From contig NZ_JAHAHT010000034.1 in NCBI RefSeq assembly GCF_018373095.1, positions 1 to 16,367 on the forward strand: DNA of 16,367 nucleotides. Direction: 5' to 3'. A program made the position numbers and the translations under genes. This stretch comes from Haemophilus parahaemolyticus. Lineage in GTDB: Bacteria > Pseudomonadota > Gammaproteobacteria > Enterobacterales > Pasteurellaceae. Shown one piece after another: positions 7,091 to 15,325 of this stretch (positions within the stretch are counted from its first letter, which is position 1; the number at the start of each line of letters is the position of its first letter). Below the pieces are notes generated by a model. It made no database searches and was not told where the DNA came from. It saw nothing but the letters and a program-made list of their open reading frames with translations.

Positions 7091-7993
7091 ATGTTAAAAG
7101 GCATCCTTTTTTCTTTAACAGCCTCTTTTTTATTTGGTTGTTTATATTATTTAGCGATCCATTTAAGACCACTTTCGGGCGAAAGTGTGTTCGGCATTCG
7201 TATGGTACTAACACTGCCTTGCTTATTTTTTGCTTTATGGTTATTTAAAAAAGGGAGAGAATTTAGCTTATTTCTACAACGATTAAAATGTGAGCCAAAA
7301 TTACTTCTGGTGATCCTCACAACCTCAGCGATTGTCGGAGGGCAAATGTGGCTGTTCTTATGGGCACCAAATAGTGGCAAAGCCATCGAAGTCTCAATGG
7401 GATATTTGTTAATGCCAATTGTTATGGTAGCTTTTGGCAAAATAGTTTATAAAGAACCGCTTTCAAGAAATAAATGGCTGGCAATTATTTTTGCCTTTAT
7501 TGGCGTGGTAAGTAACATTATTTTGGCGGGAACTCTCTCTTTAGAAAGTGTATTTGTTTGCACGGGTTATCCAATTTATTTTTATTTACGTCGAAAATTT
7601 GGTTTAAGTCATTTTCACAGTTTTATATTTGAAATTGCATTTTTAATTCCTGTGGCAATTTATTTTATTGCTAAAACTGATATGCAAGCAGTGCAAGATG
7701 TGAATCCGCATATTTATATTTTTATTGCTTTATTAGGGATTATTAGTGGAGCAGCTTTAATTTCTTACACGATGGCAAGCACTATTTTACCTTTTAATTT
7801 ATTAGGCTTATTGGGTTATGTTGAACCCAGCGTGATGTTACTCATTTCATTTTTAATTGGTGAAAAATTAAATTCCGATGCCTATATTTTAATGTCTTGC
7901 TTATTAATAGCAATTTTATTATTGATATTAGATGGTGTTCAGGCTGTTCGCCATAGTTATAGAAAATATAAAGTGCAAATGAAGGTGAAATAA
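7091..7993 (+). CDS. EamA-family (DMT superfamily) transporter, RarD type, copy 1
   Basis: A 300-residue polytopic inner-membrane protein with about ten hydrophobic segments, the usual size for two EamA repeats. It carries RarD-family signatures: YYLAIHLRPLSGESVFGIR near the start, QMWLFLWAPNSGKAIEVS in the middle, GYLLMPIVMV, and GLLGYVEPSVML near the end. The substrate is unknown; RarD proteins are annotated as chloramphenicol-sensitivity or metabolite exporters without proof of cargo. The start at 7091 has no recognisable Shine-Dalgarno and sits 10 nt after a stable hairpin, so translation may be weak or structure-controlled. Its stop TAA overlaps the next ATG by one base (TAATG), implying coupled translation with a paralogue of roughly half-identical sequence. 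Confidence 0.88.
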   Translation: MLKGILFSLTASFLFGCLYYLAIHLRPLSGESVFGIRMVLTLPCLFFALWLFKKGREFSLFLQRLKCEPKLLLVILTTSAIVGGQMWLFLWAPNSGKAIEVSMGYLLMPIVMVAFGKIVYKEPLSRNKWLAIIFAFIGVVSNIILAGTLSLESVFVCTGYPIYFYLRRKFGLSHFHSFIFEIAFLIPVAIYFIAKTDMQAVQDVNPHIYIFIALLGIISGAALISYTMASTILPFNLLGLLGYVEPSVMLLISFLIGEKLNSDAYILMSCLLIAILLLILDGVQAVRHSYRKYKVQMKVK

Positions 7994-8865
7994 TGTTAAA
8001 AGGTATCTTTTTTTGTATCACGGCTAATTTTTTATTTGGTTTAGGCTATTATTTCGCAATTTTATTGCGCCCATTAAGTGGCGAAAGTATGTTTGGCTTT
8101 CGAATTATCGTTTTGATTCCGTTTATTTTACTCGCCATTTTATTATTTAAACAGACACCAAAATTTAAACAGCTTTGGCAAAAGATAAAACAAAAACCAG
8201 CGCTTGTTTTCATTTTATTGTTACTTGCACTAAATACAGGCGTGCAGCTCTGGCTATTTATGTGGGCTCCCAATAATGGACAAGCAATTCCTGTTTCTAT
8301 TGGTTATTTATTACTACCTATTGTCGCTGTAGCATTAGGTAAAATCGTATTCAAAGAACATTTTACCTTGTTAAAATGGCTCTCTTTAACTTCTGCTATT
8401 ATTGGTGTAGGAACAAATATTGTTCTAACAGGCACTTTTTCTTGGGCAACTATTGTTGCTGGCATCGGATATCCTCTCTATATTACACTACGCCGTTATT
8501 TTGATATTAATAATCTAGCAACATTTTTTATTGAATTATTATTGGTTACTCCCTTTGCATTATATTTTATTTCTCAAACAGAGATGCAACCAATCTTACT
8601 TGAGAACCATTATCTTTATACTATTCTTGCCTTGTTTGGATTAGTTAATGGCATTGCATTTATTTTTTATATTGCTTCCAGTAATTTATTGCCTATAAAT
8701 GTATTAGGGCTATTAGGTTATATGGAACCTTTAGTGATGCTCACTATTTCCTTTATTATTGGCGAAAGTTTAGATTCTAAATCATATATTTTAATGCTAT
8801 GTTTAGCTATTGCGATCACATTATTAACGATTGATAATTTCAGACGAGGAAGATTAAAACGATGA
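7993..8865 (+). CDS. EamA-family (DMT superfamily) transporter, RarD type, copy 2
   Basis: A 290-residue polytopic membrane protein, clearly a tandem paralogue of the gene before it. Both start MLKGI, and share LRPLSGES, WLFxWAPNxGxAI, SxGYLLxPIV, LGKIV/FGKIV and LLGYxEPxVML at the same positions. It is predicted to sit in the inner membrane with about ten helices; cargo is unknown. The ATG overlaps the upstream stop (TAATG), and AAGGTGA just upstream gives a fair ribosome site. It ends 47 bp from the convergent ElyC-like gene, and I see no strong terminator hairpin between them. Duplication with divergence suggests two related cargoes, or a heteromeric pair as seen for small paired DMT proteins; both are inference. 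Confidence 0.88.
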   Translation: MLKGIFFCITANFLFGLGYYFAILLRPLSGESMFGFRIIVLIPFILLAILLFKQTPKFKQLWQKIKQKPALVFILLLLALNTGVQLWLFMWAPNNGQAIPVSIGYLLLPIVAVALGKIVFKEHFTLLKWLSLTSAIIGVGTNIVLTGTFSWATIVAGIGYPLYITLRRYFDINNLATFFIELLLVTPFALYFISQTEMQPILLENHYLYTILALFGLVNGIAFIFYIASSNLLPINVLGLLGYMEPLVMLTISFIIGESLDSKSYILMLCLAIAITLLTIDNFRRGRLKR

Positions 8866-8912
8866 ATGATATAGTAAATTACTAGGGCTTTTTGCCGTCT
8901 ATTTGTATTTTA

Positions 8913-9656
8913 TTATCTCTCTTTCCAATATCCTAACCACTCTTTGAGCAATTGCATCATATTATCCATCGCACCCGATTGCGGGACAAAATACATAAAA
9001 CTGATATATTCCCAAGGTGTCTTGCCGTAACCGACCCCAGCAGGAAGTACCTCAAAACCTTGTTGTTCAAAGAGCATTTTGGCTCGTTTCATATGCCAGT
9101 TCTGCGTGACGAGAATGATTTTATGGATTCCCTCTTTTTCTAGCATCTGCTTGGTATAGAATGCATTTTCCTTAGTTGTTTTAGCTTCGTTTTCTTCCCA
9201 TCTGGTTGGTACATCAAAGAATTGCTGAAATTCTTTTGCAATAGCTTTAGCTTCTGAATTACCATTTGGTGATCTACCTGTAGCTAAAATCGGTAAACCT
9301 GTCTCTTTATATAAAAATGCAGCATAACGCATTCGTTCTAATTCATTATTTGTTACGGTAATATTGCCATAAAGTTCTGTGCTATCACGTAATCCTCCTC
9401 CTAGCACCACGATTGCCTGAGCCTGTTGGTAATCTTGTAAATTAAGTTTATATTCATCCATTAAGGAATTATTTAGTAAGGTTGCCATAAAAGGTATGCT
9501 GAAAAGATAAAGCATAGCGATACCTAAAATGGTAAAAAAGCGACTCATTTTTTTATAGTGCAAGCGTTTTAAAATGAGTGTAAGAATCCAAATTACCGCA
9601 ATGTTAAATGGGGGAAGAGTAATTGCGGTTAGAATTTTAGTTAAATAAAAAAACAT
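8913..9656 (-). CDS. ElyC/SanA/YdcF-like DUF218 envelope protein
   Basis: A 247-residue protein with two N-terminal hydrophobic segments (about 5-30 and 38-62) followed by a DUF218 domain. It has VVLGGG (83-88), a conserved NxELERMRYA region (104-112), LATGR (124-128), E135, TKENA (161-165), TQNWHMKRA (184-192) and a C-terminal WLGYW. The two-helix start plus DUF218 matches E. coli ElyC (YcbC, 259 aa), which affects peptidoglycan assembly through the lipid carrier pool. Specific function here is inferred. AGAGG precedes the ATG by 5 nt. It lies 64 bp downstream of sapD on the same strand, in the place where sapF would be expected, and may be the last gene of the tyrR-sap transcript. Confidence 0.82.
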   Translation of the reverse strand: MFFYLTKILTAITLPPFNIAVIWILTLILKRLHYKKMSRFFTILGIAMLYLFSIPFMATLLNNSLMDEYKLNLQDYQQAQAIVVLGGGLRDSTELYGNITVTNNELERMRYAAFLYKETGLPILATGRSPNGNSEAKAIAKEFQQFFDVPTRWEENEAKTTKENAFYTKQMLEKEGIHKIILVTQNWHMKRAKMLFEQQGFEVLPAGVGYGKTPWEYISFMYFVPQSGAMDNMMQLLKEWLGYWKER

Positions 9657-9720
9657 AAATACCTCTAAGGGCTATTGATAAAAAAGAAATAAAGATCACT
9701 AGATTTGAAATAATATAGAG

Positions 9721-10755
9721 TTATTCTCTTTCCGCCACCACAACAGGCTCAAACTCCGCCTTTCGATTTACGTTTACTTCTCTAAAGTTAATTGGGAAAT
9801 AGCAGGCAAATTCGCGTTGTTTAAACTTTTTAAGCAGTGGTTTTTGAATGCATTTTTTCTGAGCAAAAGGGCAACGAGGTCCTAAACGGCAGCCAATTGG
9901 CATTTCTTGTAACATTGGAATACTGCCTTTGAGCGTATTCAAATGGCTTTTGCTCACAAGCGGTTGCGAGAAATCAGGAATACTGTTGAGCAACGCTGAT
10001 GTATAAGGATGTAAAGGCTTGGTAAGAATATCCTCTTTATCGCCAATTTCTACCGTCTGCCCGCAATAGAGCACGTTAAACGAATCTACCCACGGAGCAA
10101 TATTTTTCATATCGCTGCTCACCAGCAAAATAGAAGTGCCAAGGTTTTTGTTCATACTGGAAAGCAAGCGGTAGATTTGTAGCTGAGTCGTTGCCTCCAT
10201 CGTATTGGTTGGCTCATCTGCTACCAACAATCTCGGCTGATTGGCAATTGCCATTGCAATCATGACTTTTTGTGCTTCGCCTTCGGTAATATCACTTGGG
10301 TAGCTTCGCATAATGTCTTTGTGATCGCGAATCCCCACACGGTGTAGCAGCTCAATCGCCCTTTTCTTTTTCCAACCAAACCATTGCCACCATTTACCTT
10401 TAAATTGCACGGTTTTAATCAATTGTTTGCCGATCGTTTCACTCGGATCTAAGCTTAACAAGGCATCTTGAAAGACCATTGAAATCTGCTCGCCCACCAC
10501 TTTTCGGCGTTGTGCCACTGGTAGTTTGAGCAATTCAATATCGTTAAAACGGAAGCGATCTGCAGTAACAAGCCATTCATCTTTGAGTACACCACAAATC
10601 ACTTTGGCGATCAAACTTTTACCCGACCCCGATTCACCCACCAAACCACACACCTCGCCTTCATCCACAGTAAGGTTGATATTATCTACCATTTTAACGC
10701 GTCCGTTTGGCGTGTTGATCTCAATGCTGAGATGTCTAATATCTAAAAGTGCCAT
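9721..10755 (-). CDS. sapD: Sap peptide transport system ATP-binding protein SapD
   Basis: A cytoplasmic ABC ATPase of the Opp/Dpp type that powers the Sap importer (antimicrobial peptide resistance; heme and peptide uptake in related species). It has 344 residues versus about 330 in E. coli, with a 15-20 residue tail. Walker A is GESGSGKS (40-47), the Q-loop is Q96 in SMVFQD, and Walker B is LLVADE (176-181). The signature is the SapD-typical divergent TEGEAQ (157-162) instead of LSGGQ. The position of the H-loop histidine holds S214 (LLVSSD). A C-terminal oligopeptide-ABC domain has four cysteines (C289, C295, C302, C318) in GCRLGPRCPFAQKKC. FKGKWWQWFGWKKKRA and MPIGCRLGPRCP identify it as SapD rather than DppD. 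It starts 20 bp after sapC. No sapF follows. Confidence 0.95.
   Translation of the reverse strand: MALLDIRHLSIEINTPNGRVKMVDNINLTVDEGEVCGLVGESGSGKSLIAKVICGVLKDEWLVTADRFRFNDIELLKLPVAQRRKVVGEQISMVFQDALLSLDPSETIGKQLIKTVQFKGKWWQWFGWKKKRAIELLHRVGIRDHKDIMRSYPSDITEGEAQKVMIAMAIANQPRLLVADEPTNTMEATTQLQIYRLLSSMNKNLGTSILLVSSDMKNIAPWVDSFNVLYCGQTVEIGDKEDILTKPLHPYTSALLNSIPDFSQPLVSKSHLNTLKGSIPMLQEMPIGCRLGPRCPFAQKKCIQKPLLKKFKQREFACYFPINFREVNVNRKAEFEPVVVAERE
9956..9964 (+). other. DNA uptake signal sequence (Apl-type)
   Basis: A perfect ACAAGCGGT within the sapD coding region, on the non-coding strand. Confidence 0.65.
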
Positions 10756-10775
10756 TCACTACCATCCATATACGA

Positions 10776-11684
10776 TTAAAAATAGGGAGAAGCTCGATGC
10801 TTTTTAAGCACGCGGATCAAGCTGTTACTTAACAAGGTAATAATCAAAATACTAAACGTAATCGCAAGCCCTGGTAGCACTATCGTCCATGGGGCGATAT
10901 ACACCAACTCAGCTGAATCACGGAGCATTACGCCCCATTCTGGCGTACCGCTTTTTGCCCCAAGAGCAATAAAACTCAATGCGGTAATGTCCAAAATGCT
11001 AAAGATAAAATAGACTGAAATTTCTTTAATTGCCACCACAGTTAAATTAGGCAAAATTACCTCGCGAATAAGCGTTTCTTTATTCGCACCGTCTAAGCGT
11101 AAAGTGACCGCATATTCTCGTTTTAGCTCCAATTGGGTTACCTGATAAATACGGTGGATAAAGTGCGGCAGAAGTGCCAAGAAAATCGCAAACATTGCAT
11201 TTTGCAAGCTGGTTTCCATTAGTGCGGCGATAATAATCGTAATCAGCAATACGGGAATGAATGAGAAAATATCGAATAAATGGCTTAAAAACGACACTGA
11301 TTTACCTTGGTTCAAACCTACAAAAATGCCAATAATGCCACCAATAACGCCAATCGCAAGGCAAACCAACAGCGAAGCTCCAACGGTGTAATAAAAACCA
11401 GCGATAATGCGGCTAAAAATATCTCGCCCTAAGTCATCTGTGCCAAAAAAGTGGCGAATTTGACCGCTTGCATCCCACGAAGGCGGTTGCAATTCTAGTC
11501 CGACAAATTGTTGCTCGTAGTGATAAGGTGCGATAAATACCCCTCCAAATACTAACACTAACAAAGCAAGAAAAAGATAGAGGCTGATAAGTGCGATTTT
11601 ATCTTCGCGAAAGCTCTGCCAAAATGAACGGAAAGAGTGACTTTCGCGGAAATATTCTGGTTCTTTATTTTGTGTTGCGATCAT
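10776..11684 (-). CDS. sapC: Sap peptide transport system permease SapC
   Basis: An inner-membrane permease of the DppC/OppC class, pairing with SapB. From ATG 11684 it has 302 residues (E. coli 296). An N-terminal cytoplasmic stretch is followed by a first helix (about 30-51), then the class motif FFGTDDLGRDIFSR (79-92), further hydrophobic helices, and the EAA-like loop LDGANKETLIREVILPN that contacts the ATPase. The end contains SGTPEWGVMLRD and APWTIVLPG. The ATG at 11684 overlaps the sapB stop as ATGA, the usual coupling pattern. An upstream in-frame TTG at 11696 would add four residues (MVHE) and is less likely. It is followed by sapD after 20 bp. Confidence 0.96.
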   Translation of the reverse strand: MIATQNKEPEYFRESHSFRSFWQSFREDKIALISLYLFLALLVLVFGGVFIAPYHYEQQFVGLELQPPSWDASGQIRHFFGTDDLGRDIFSRIIAGFYYTVGASLLVCLAIGVIGGIIGIFVGLNQGKSVSFLSHLFDIFSFIPVLLITIIIAALMETSLQNAMFAIFLALLPHFIHRIYQVTQLELKREYAVTLRLDGANKETLIREVILPNLTVVAIKEISVYFIFSILDITALSFIALGAKSGTPEWGVMLRDSAELVYIAPWTIVLPGLAITFSILIITLLSNSLIRVLKKHRASPYF

Positions 11685-12643
11685 TTCGTGTACCAATCCT
11701 TTTTTTGCGATGGATCTAACAGCGTTGTAAGAAAATTCGTGAAGAGATCAACCAAAAGCACAAATCCACCAATCACCACCACGCCCGCGGAAATTGCGTT
11801 GTAATCTTGTACTGCCAAAGCGTTAATCAACCAACGCCCGATACCGCCCCAGCTAAAGATATTTTCAATCAACATTCCAAAGGCAAAAATTACCGTAAAA
11901 TGGCGAGCAATCGTTGGAATGAGTGCAGGTAAGGAGTTACCAAGCACGTGGCTACGGAAGATACGAAACGCTGACCAACCTCGTGTTTGTGCCACTTTAA
12001 TGTAGTTCTGTTTCATCACATAATTTGCTCGTTCTTGAGTGAATCGCATTACTTCCAAAATGGAAGGAATACCGAGCACTAGCGTTGGTAAAATCAGGTG
12101 ATGCAAAGCACTCTGTATCATTTTTAGCTGATGAGGTGAATCAGTTGAGAGAATATCTAGGATACGAAAGCCGGTAAGCGGTTGAATCGCATAAATTGGA
12201 TGCAAATCACCAACGGCAGCAATTTCCCAACGGTTGATGGAAGCACTATAAAGTAGCAGCAATGCCAGCCAAAACACGGGAATTGAAAAGCTTAACGAGC
12301 CTAGCCAAGTCATCACTTTGCCTAGCGTACTTTTTTGAATATACGCTACCCAAAAGCCAAGTGGCAAACCAATCAACAATGACAGCAACAAGGCTGACAC
12401 ACATAGCGTAATCGTTGCGGGAAACACGCTTAATATCTGCATTGTTAGAGGCTCACCGTTGATATAACTGATGCCTAAATCCCCATGCAACAGGCTTGAA
12501 AGATAACGGAAATAGCCTGTCATTATGCCGATGCCGTTAAATAAGTTCAGCGGATCACGAAGCAAAATGTTGTAGCTGATAATAGAGAGAATGATAAGTG
12601 TAATCAGCGTTAATAAAAATTTTCGTAAGAGAGCAATAAGCAT
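11681..12643 (-). CDS. sapB: Sap peptide transport system permease SapB
   Basis: An inner-membrane permease of the DppB/OppB class with 320 residues (E. coli 321). It has a first helix at about 5-28, a periplasmic part with GDLGISYINGEPL (54-66), about five more helices, and SFSIPVFWLALLLLY in the middle. The EAA-type loop KVAQTRGWSAFRIFRSHVLG leads to the typical end FSWGGIGRWLINALAVQDY. This end and the IQPLTGF...DSPHQ insertion are shared with E. coli SapB and separate it from DppB. The start ATG at 12643 is 12 bp after the sapA stop; the stop TGA overlaps the sapC ATG. It should form the transmembrane pore with SapC. Confidence 0.96.
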   Translation of the reverse strand: MLIALLRKFLLTLITLIILSIISYNILLRDPLNLFNGIGIMTGYFRYLSSLLHGDLGISYINGEPLTMQILSVFPATITLCVSALLLSLLIGLPLGFWVAYIQKSTLGKVMTWLGSLSFSIPVFWLALLLLYSASINRWEIAAVGDLHPIYAIQPLTGFRILDILSTDSPHQLKMIQSALHHLILPTLVLGIPSILEVMRFTQERANYVMKQNYIKVAQTRGWSAFRIFRSHVLGNSLPALIPTIARHFTVIFAFGMLIENIFSWGGIGRWLINALAVQDYNAISAGVVVIGGFVLLVDLFTNFLTTLLDPSQKKDWYTK

Positions 12644-12655
12644 AGTTTTATCACA

Positions 12656-14338
12656 TTATTTCTGATTTTTTTTCAACCGAATTTCTGACAGTTTCACCTG
12701 TCCCATAGCGTTAATTGCAATATTGCTCACGCGATCGCTCACCAACAACAAGCGTTTAGCATTCACAAGCGGTAAAATTGGCAGCTCTTGTTGCAAAATT
12801 GATTGACTAAGGTGGTAGAGCATATTTTGTGTTGCTTTACTTGACGTGGTTTTAGCTAGATCGAGCAACAGGTCAAAATAAGGGTTACACCAGTTCGCTA
12901 AATTAGTCACATCACGCTTGGCATTACAGGATAAAATTGGTTTTAAAAAGCCATTTAAGTCTGCATTATTGGCAAGCCACCCCGTTAAAATCAGGTCGTA
13001 ATCCGCCTTTCCATTTGCTAATTGTTGAGCAATATAAGCTCGATTTACAGGAATGAGTGTAGCTAGAATACCTTTTTGAGCAAGGTCGAAGCGAATCATT
13101 TCTGCCATTTTCATCGGGTGCAAATTAAACACTCGCTTTTCATCCACAACCCAAAATTTGAGCGGTTTTTGTAGTGAAGGAAGAGCATGGTGGGCAGTAT
13201 AATCAAAAGGTACTTTGCCATATGGGTCTTGCCAGAACACCGTTGGCAAGACCTGATCAGCGAGGTGCGCAGTGCCAAAAAAGAGACGTGCCACCAGACG
13301 GCGACGATCCACCGCTTGAGCGATTGCTTGGCGAAGCATGATATTTTGCATCACAGGACTTTGCATATTAAACGCCAAAAACGATAAGTTTGCCCCGTCA
13401 TTTTCAATGTGTTGTTCTGTTGGAATTTGCGAAAGTTGGCTTGGTTCAGGGAATGCGACCACATCGCACTCCTTATTCAAAAATTTTGCTAATCTGCCTG
13501 TACCGTCAGAGGAAAAATCGACCACTATATTTTCAATATGTGCTTTTTTCCCCCAATATTTTTGGTGTGGTTGCAGGCGGATATAATCCGATCGAGTCAA
13601 GCTTGTAAGCTGATACGGGCCAGTCCCCACAGGTAGAAGATCAAGCTGAGGTAGGTTTTCATCTGCATTGAGTTGTAAGGCATATTCTTTGGATAAAATT
13701 ACCGCATATTGGCTTGCCAAATGCGATAACAACGCTTGGTCTGGTTCAGTAAGCGTGATTCGCACTGTATGAGCATTAATGTCTTTTATTTGAGCAATTT
13801 TTTGCTTCAATGCAATGCTCTCAAAATAAGGATAATGAGCTAAATTCGCCTTGGTACGATATGCCATTGCTTGAGCGTAACGAAACTCGCCGCTGTCACT
13901 ACTTTCACGATTTAAAGCGGGTAAATCTCCCGCAATTCCCATCATTCGATTAAGCGAGAAAATTACATCTTCCGCATTGAACTTACGCGTTGGTGTGAAC
14001 CAGCGAGTGGTATGAAACGACACATTTTTGCGTAAATGTAGAGTGATCGTGAGCCCATCAGCACTCGTATTATAATGCTCAACGAGCATTGGTTTTAGCT
14101 GATTGGTTTTTGGATCAAGTTCAAATAGTTTGTCATAAAGCTGATCGGTAACCACATTCACGTTCGCACCCATATCTGCTTGTTGAGGATTGAGCGAAAA
14201 GCTAGAGGCATTCGTGCAGTAAATTAGACTATTATCACGTAGTTGAGCAGGAATGCGAGGAGCAGAATAAGCGGTCGAATTTAGCCCAAGAATTGCAAAA
14301 CCACAGAGAAATTTCACCGCTTGCATAAGAAATTTCAT
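12656..14338 (-). CDS. sapA: Sap system periplasmic substrate-binding protein SapA
   Basis: The periplasmic receptor of the Sap ABC importer (SBP family 5). In H. influenzae SapA binds antimicrobial peptides and heme, and its loss sensitises cells to host peptides. The 560-residue precursor (E. coli 547) has a signal peptide with core AVKFLCGFAILGL (7-19) and likely cleavage near residues 25-26 (TAYSAPR). It is not a lipoprotein: C12 lacks a lipobox. Mature-chain family features are IYCTNAS, DQLYDKLFELDPKT, TRWFTPTRKFNAEDVIFS, PVGTGPYQL, SDGTGRLAKFLNKECDV, LSFLAFN and ELPILPLVNAKRL. AGGAT lies 6 nt before the ATG. The gene starts 8 bp after the tyrR stop, which points to co-transcription with that regulator. 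The binding spectrum cannot be read from the sequence. Confidence 0.95.
   Translation of the reverse strand: MKFLMQAVKFLCGFAILGLNSTAYSAPRIPAQLRDNSLIYCTNASSFSLNPQQADMGANVNVVTDQLYDKLFELDPKTNQLKPMLVEHYNTSADGLTITLHLRKNVSFHTTRWFTPTRKFNAEDVIFSLNRMMGIAGDLPALNRESSDSGEFRYAQAMAYRTKANLAHYPYFESIALKQKIAQIKDINAHTVRITLTEPDQALLSHLASQYAVILSKEYALQLNADENLPQLDLLPVGTGPYQLTSLTRSDYIRLQPHQKYWGKKAHIENIVVDFSSDGTGRLAKFLNKECDVVAFPEPSQLSQIPTEQHIENDGANLSFLAFNMQSPVMQNIMLRQAIAQAVDRRRLVARLFFGTAHLADQVLPTVFWQDPYGKVPFDYTAHHALPSLQKPLKFWVVDEKRVFNLHPMKMAEMIRFDLAQKGILATLIPVNRAYIAQQLANGKADYDLILTGWLANNADLNGFLKPILSCNAKRDVTNLANWCNPYFDLLLDLAKTTSSKATQNMLYHLSQSILQQELPILPLVNAKRLLLVSDRVSNIAINAMGQVKLSEIRLKKNQK
12765..12773 (+). other. DNA uptake signal sequence (Apl-type)
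   Basis: A perfect ACAAGCGGT near the 3' end of sapA, on the non-coding strand. Confidence 0.65.
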
Positions 14339-14346
14339 AGACTATC

Positions 14347-15297
14347 CTATTTGTTGATCCCATATGCCCGTAATTTGTTGGCGATGGCAGTGTGTGAAAT
14401 GCCGAGGCGTTGGGCAAGTTTCCGTGTGCTCGGATATTCAGCATAAAATTTGCGTAATAGCTCGGCTTCATATTGAGCCATCATTTCATCTAGTGTGCCT
14501 GTTTCAGGAAAATGAGTTACGATCTCAGTTGTGCTTAACATCGTATTGGGTAAATTGAGATCTTTAACAGATAAACGATAGCTATGTGCTAAAGTACAAG
14601 CTCGGTAAAGCACATTGTGCAACTCACGCAGATTGCCTGCCCAGCTATAGCGAGAAAGGGCGTTTAAAAAGATGCGATCATACTCCAATGTAGAGACACC
14701 AAGCTGGTTACTGATTTCGCTAACAAAATACTCTACCAATAACGGTAAATCGTCCAAGCGTTCACGCAATGGTGGTAACTTAAGAGTGAGCACGTTTAAG
14801 CGGTAATATAAATCCTTTCGCACTTTGCCCTCTGCTACCAACTGATTAAGCGGTTTTTGGCTAGTGCAAATCACGCGCACATTCACTTTACGCTCTTGAT
14901 CCTCGCCTACGCGACGAAATGAACCATCGTTCAAAAAACGTAATAGCTTCGCCTGCATTTCAAGCGAAAGCTCCGACACAGCATCAAGCAACACAGTGCC
15001 GCCATTCGCATATTCAAAAAAGCCTACACTCTCATTTTTCACTCCTCGATGCCCAAACATCTCCGTTTCTGCCTCTTCTTCAGGCAACCCCGCACAATTC
15101 ACTGCAATGAATTTTTGTTCTGCACGATGGCTAAATTGATGGCAAGCTTTAGCAAGTAAGTCCTTGCCTGTTCCTGTTTCCCCCTCAATCAATAAAGGGG
15201 CATTCAGCAAGGCGAATTTTTTAGCTTGCTCAATCACCTTTAGCATATTCGGCGATTGGGTTAGAATTTGGTCAAAAGGAGAAACCGTTGTAGTCAT
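14347..15297 (-). CDS. tyrR: TyrR-type transcriptional regulator, short form
   Basis: An aromatic-amino-acid-responsive regulator. The 316 residues align with the central and C-terminal domains of E. coli TyrR (513 aa); the N-terminal ACT and PAS domains are missing, as in the ~318-aa H. influenzae protein. The AAA+ domain has Walker A GETGTGKD (39-46), LNAPLLI, MQAKLLRFLNDGSFRRVGED, R160/R166 in VRKDLYYRLNVL, and sensor 2 WAGNLREL (219-226). It lacks the sigma54-contact GAFTGA loop, typical of TyrR. Walker B reads VLLDA (102-106), with Ala where Glu is usual. The Fis-type helix-turn-helix is at about 289-312 (PSTRKLAQRLGISHTAIANK). Start 15297 is supported by GAGG 8 nt upstream and by the -10 box at 15326-15331, which overlaps an alternative upstream ATG (15330). 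sapA follows after 8 bp. Confidence 0.93.
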   Translation of the reverse strand: MTTTVSPFDQILTQSPNMLKVIEQAKKFALLNAPLLIEGETGTGKDLLAKACHQFSHRAEQKFIAVNCAGLPEEEAETEMFGHRGVKNESVGFFEYANGGTVLLDAVSELSLEMQAKLLRFLNDGSFRRVGEDQERKVNVRVICTSQKPLNQLVAEGKVRKDLYYRLNVLTLKLPPLRERLDDLPLLVEYFVSEISNQLGVSTLEYDRIFLNALSRYSWAGNLRELHNVLYRACTLAHSYRLSVKDLNLPNTMLSTTEIVTHFPETGTLDEMMAQYEAELLRKFYAEYPSTRKLAQRLGISHTAIANKLRAYGINK

Positions 15298-15325
15298 AAT
15301 AAAATCCTCAAAATCGAATACTGAG

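Noticed and set aside
11685..11696. TTG start for sapC
   Set aside because: ATG 11684 overlaps the sapB stop as ATGA, the normal coupling arrangement, and costs only four residues.
13187..13608. Plus-strand open frames inside sapA
   Set aside because: They are antisense to a well-supported gene, overlap each other in different frames and show no family features.
14303..14305. C12 in the SapA leader as a lipoprotein cysteine
   Set aside because: The residues before it do not form a lipobox, and a normal signal peptidase I site follows near residues 25-26.
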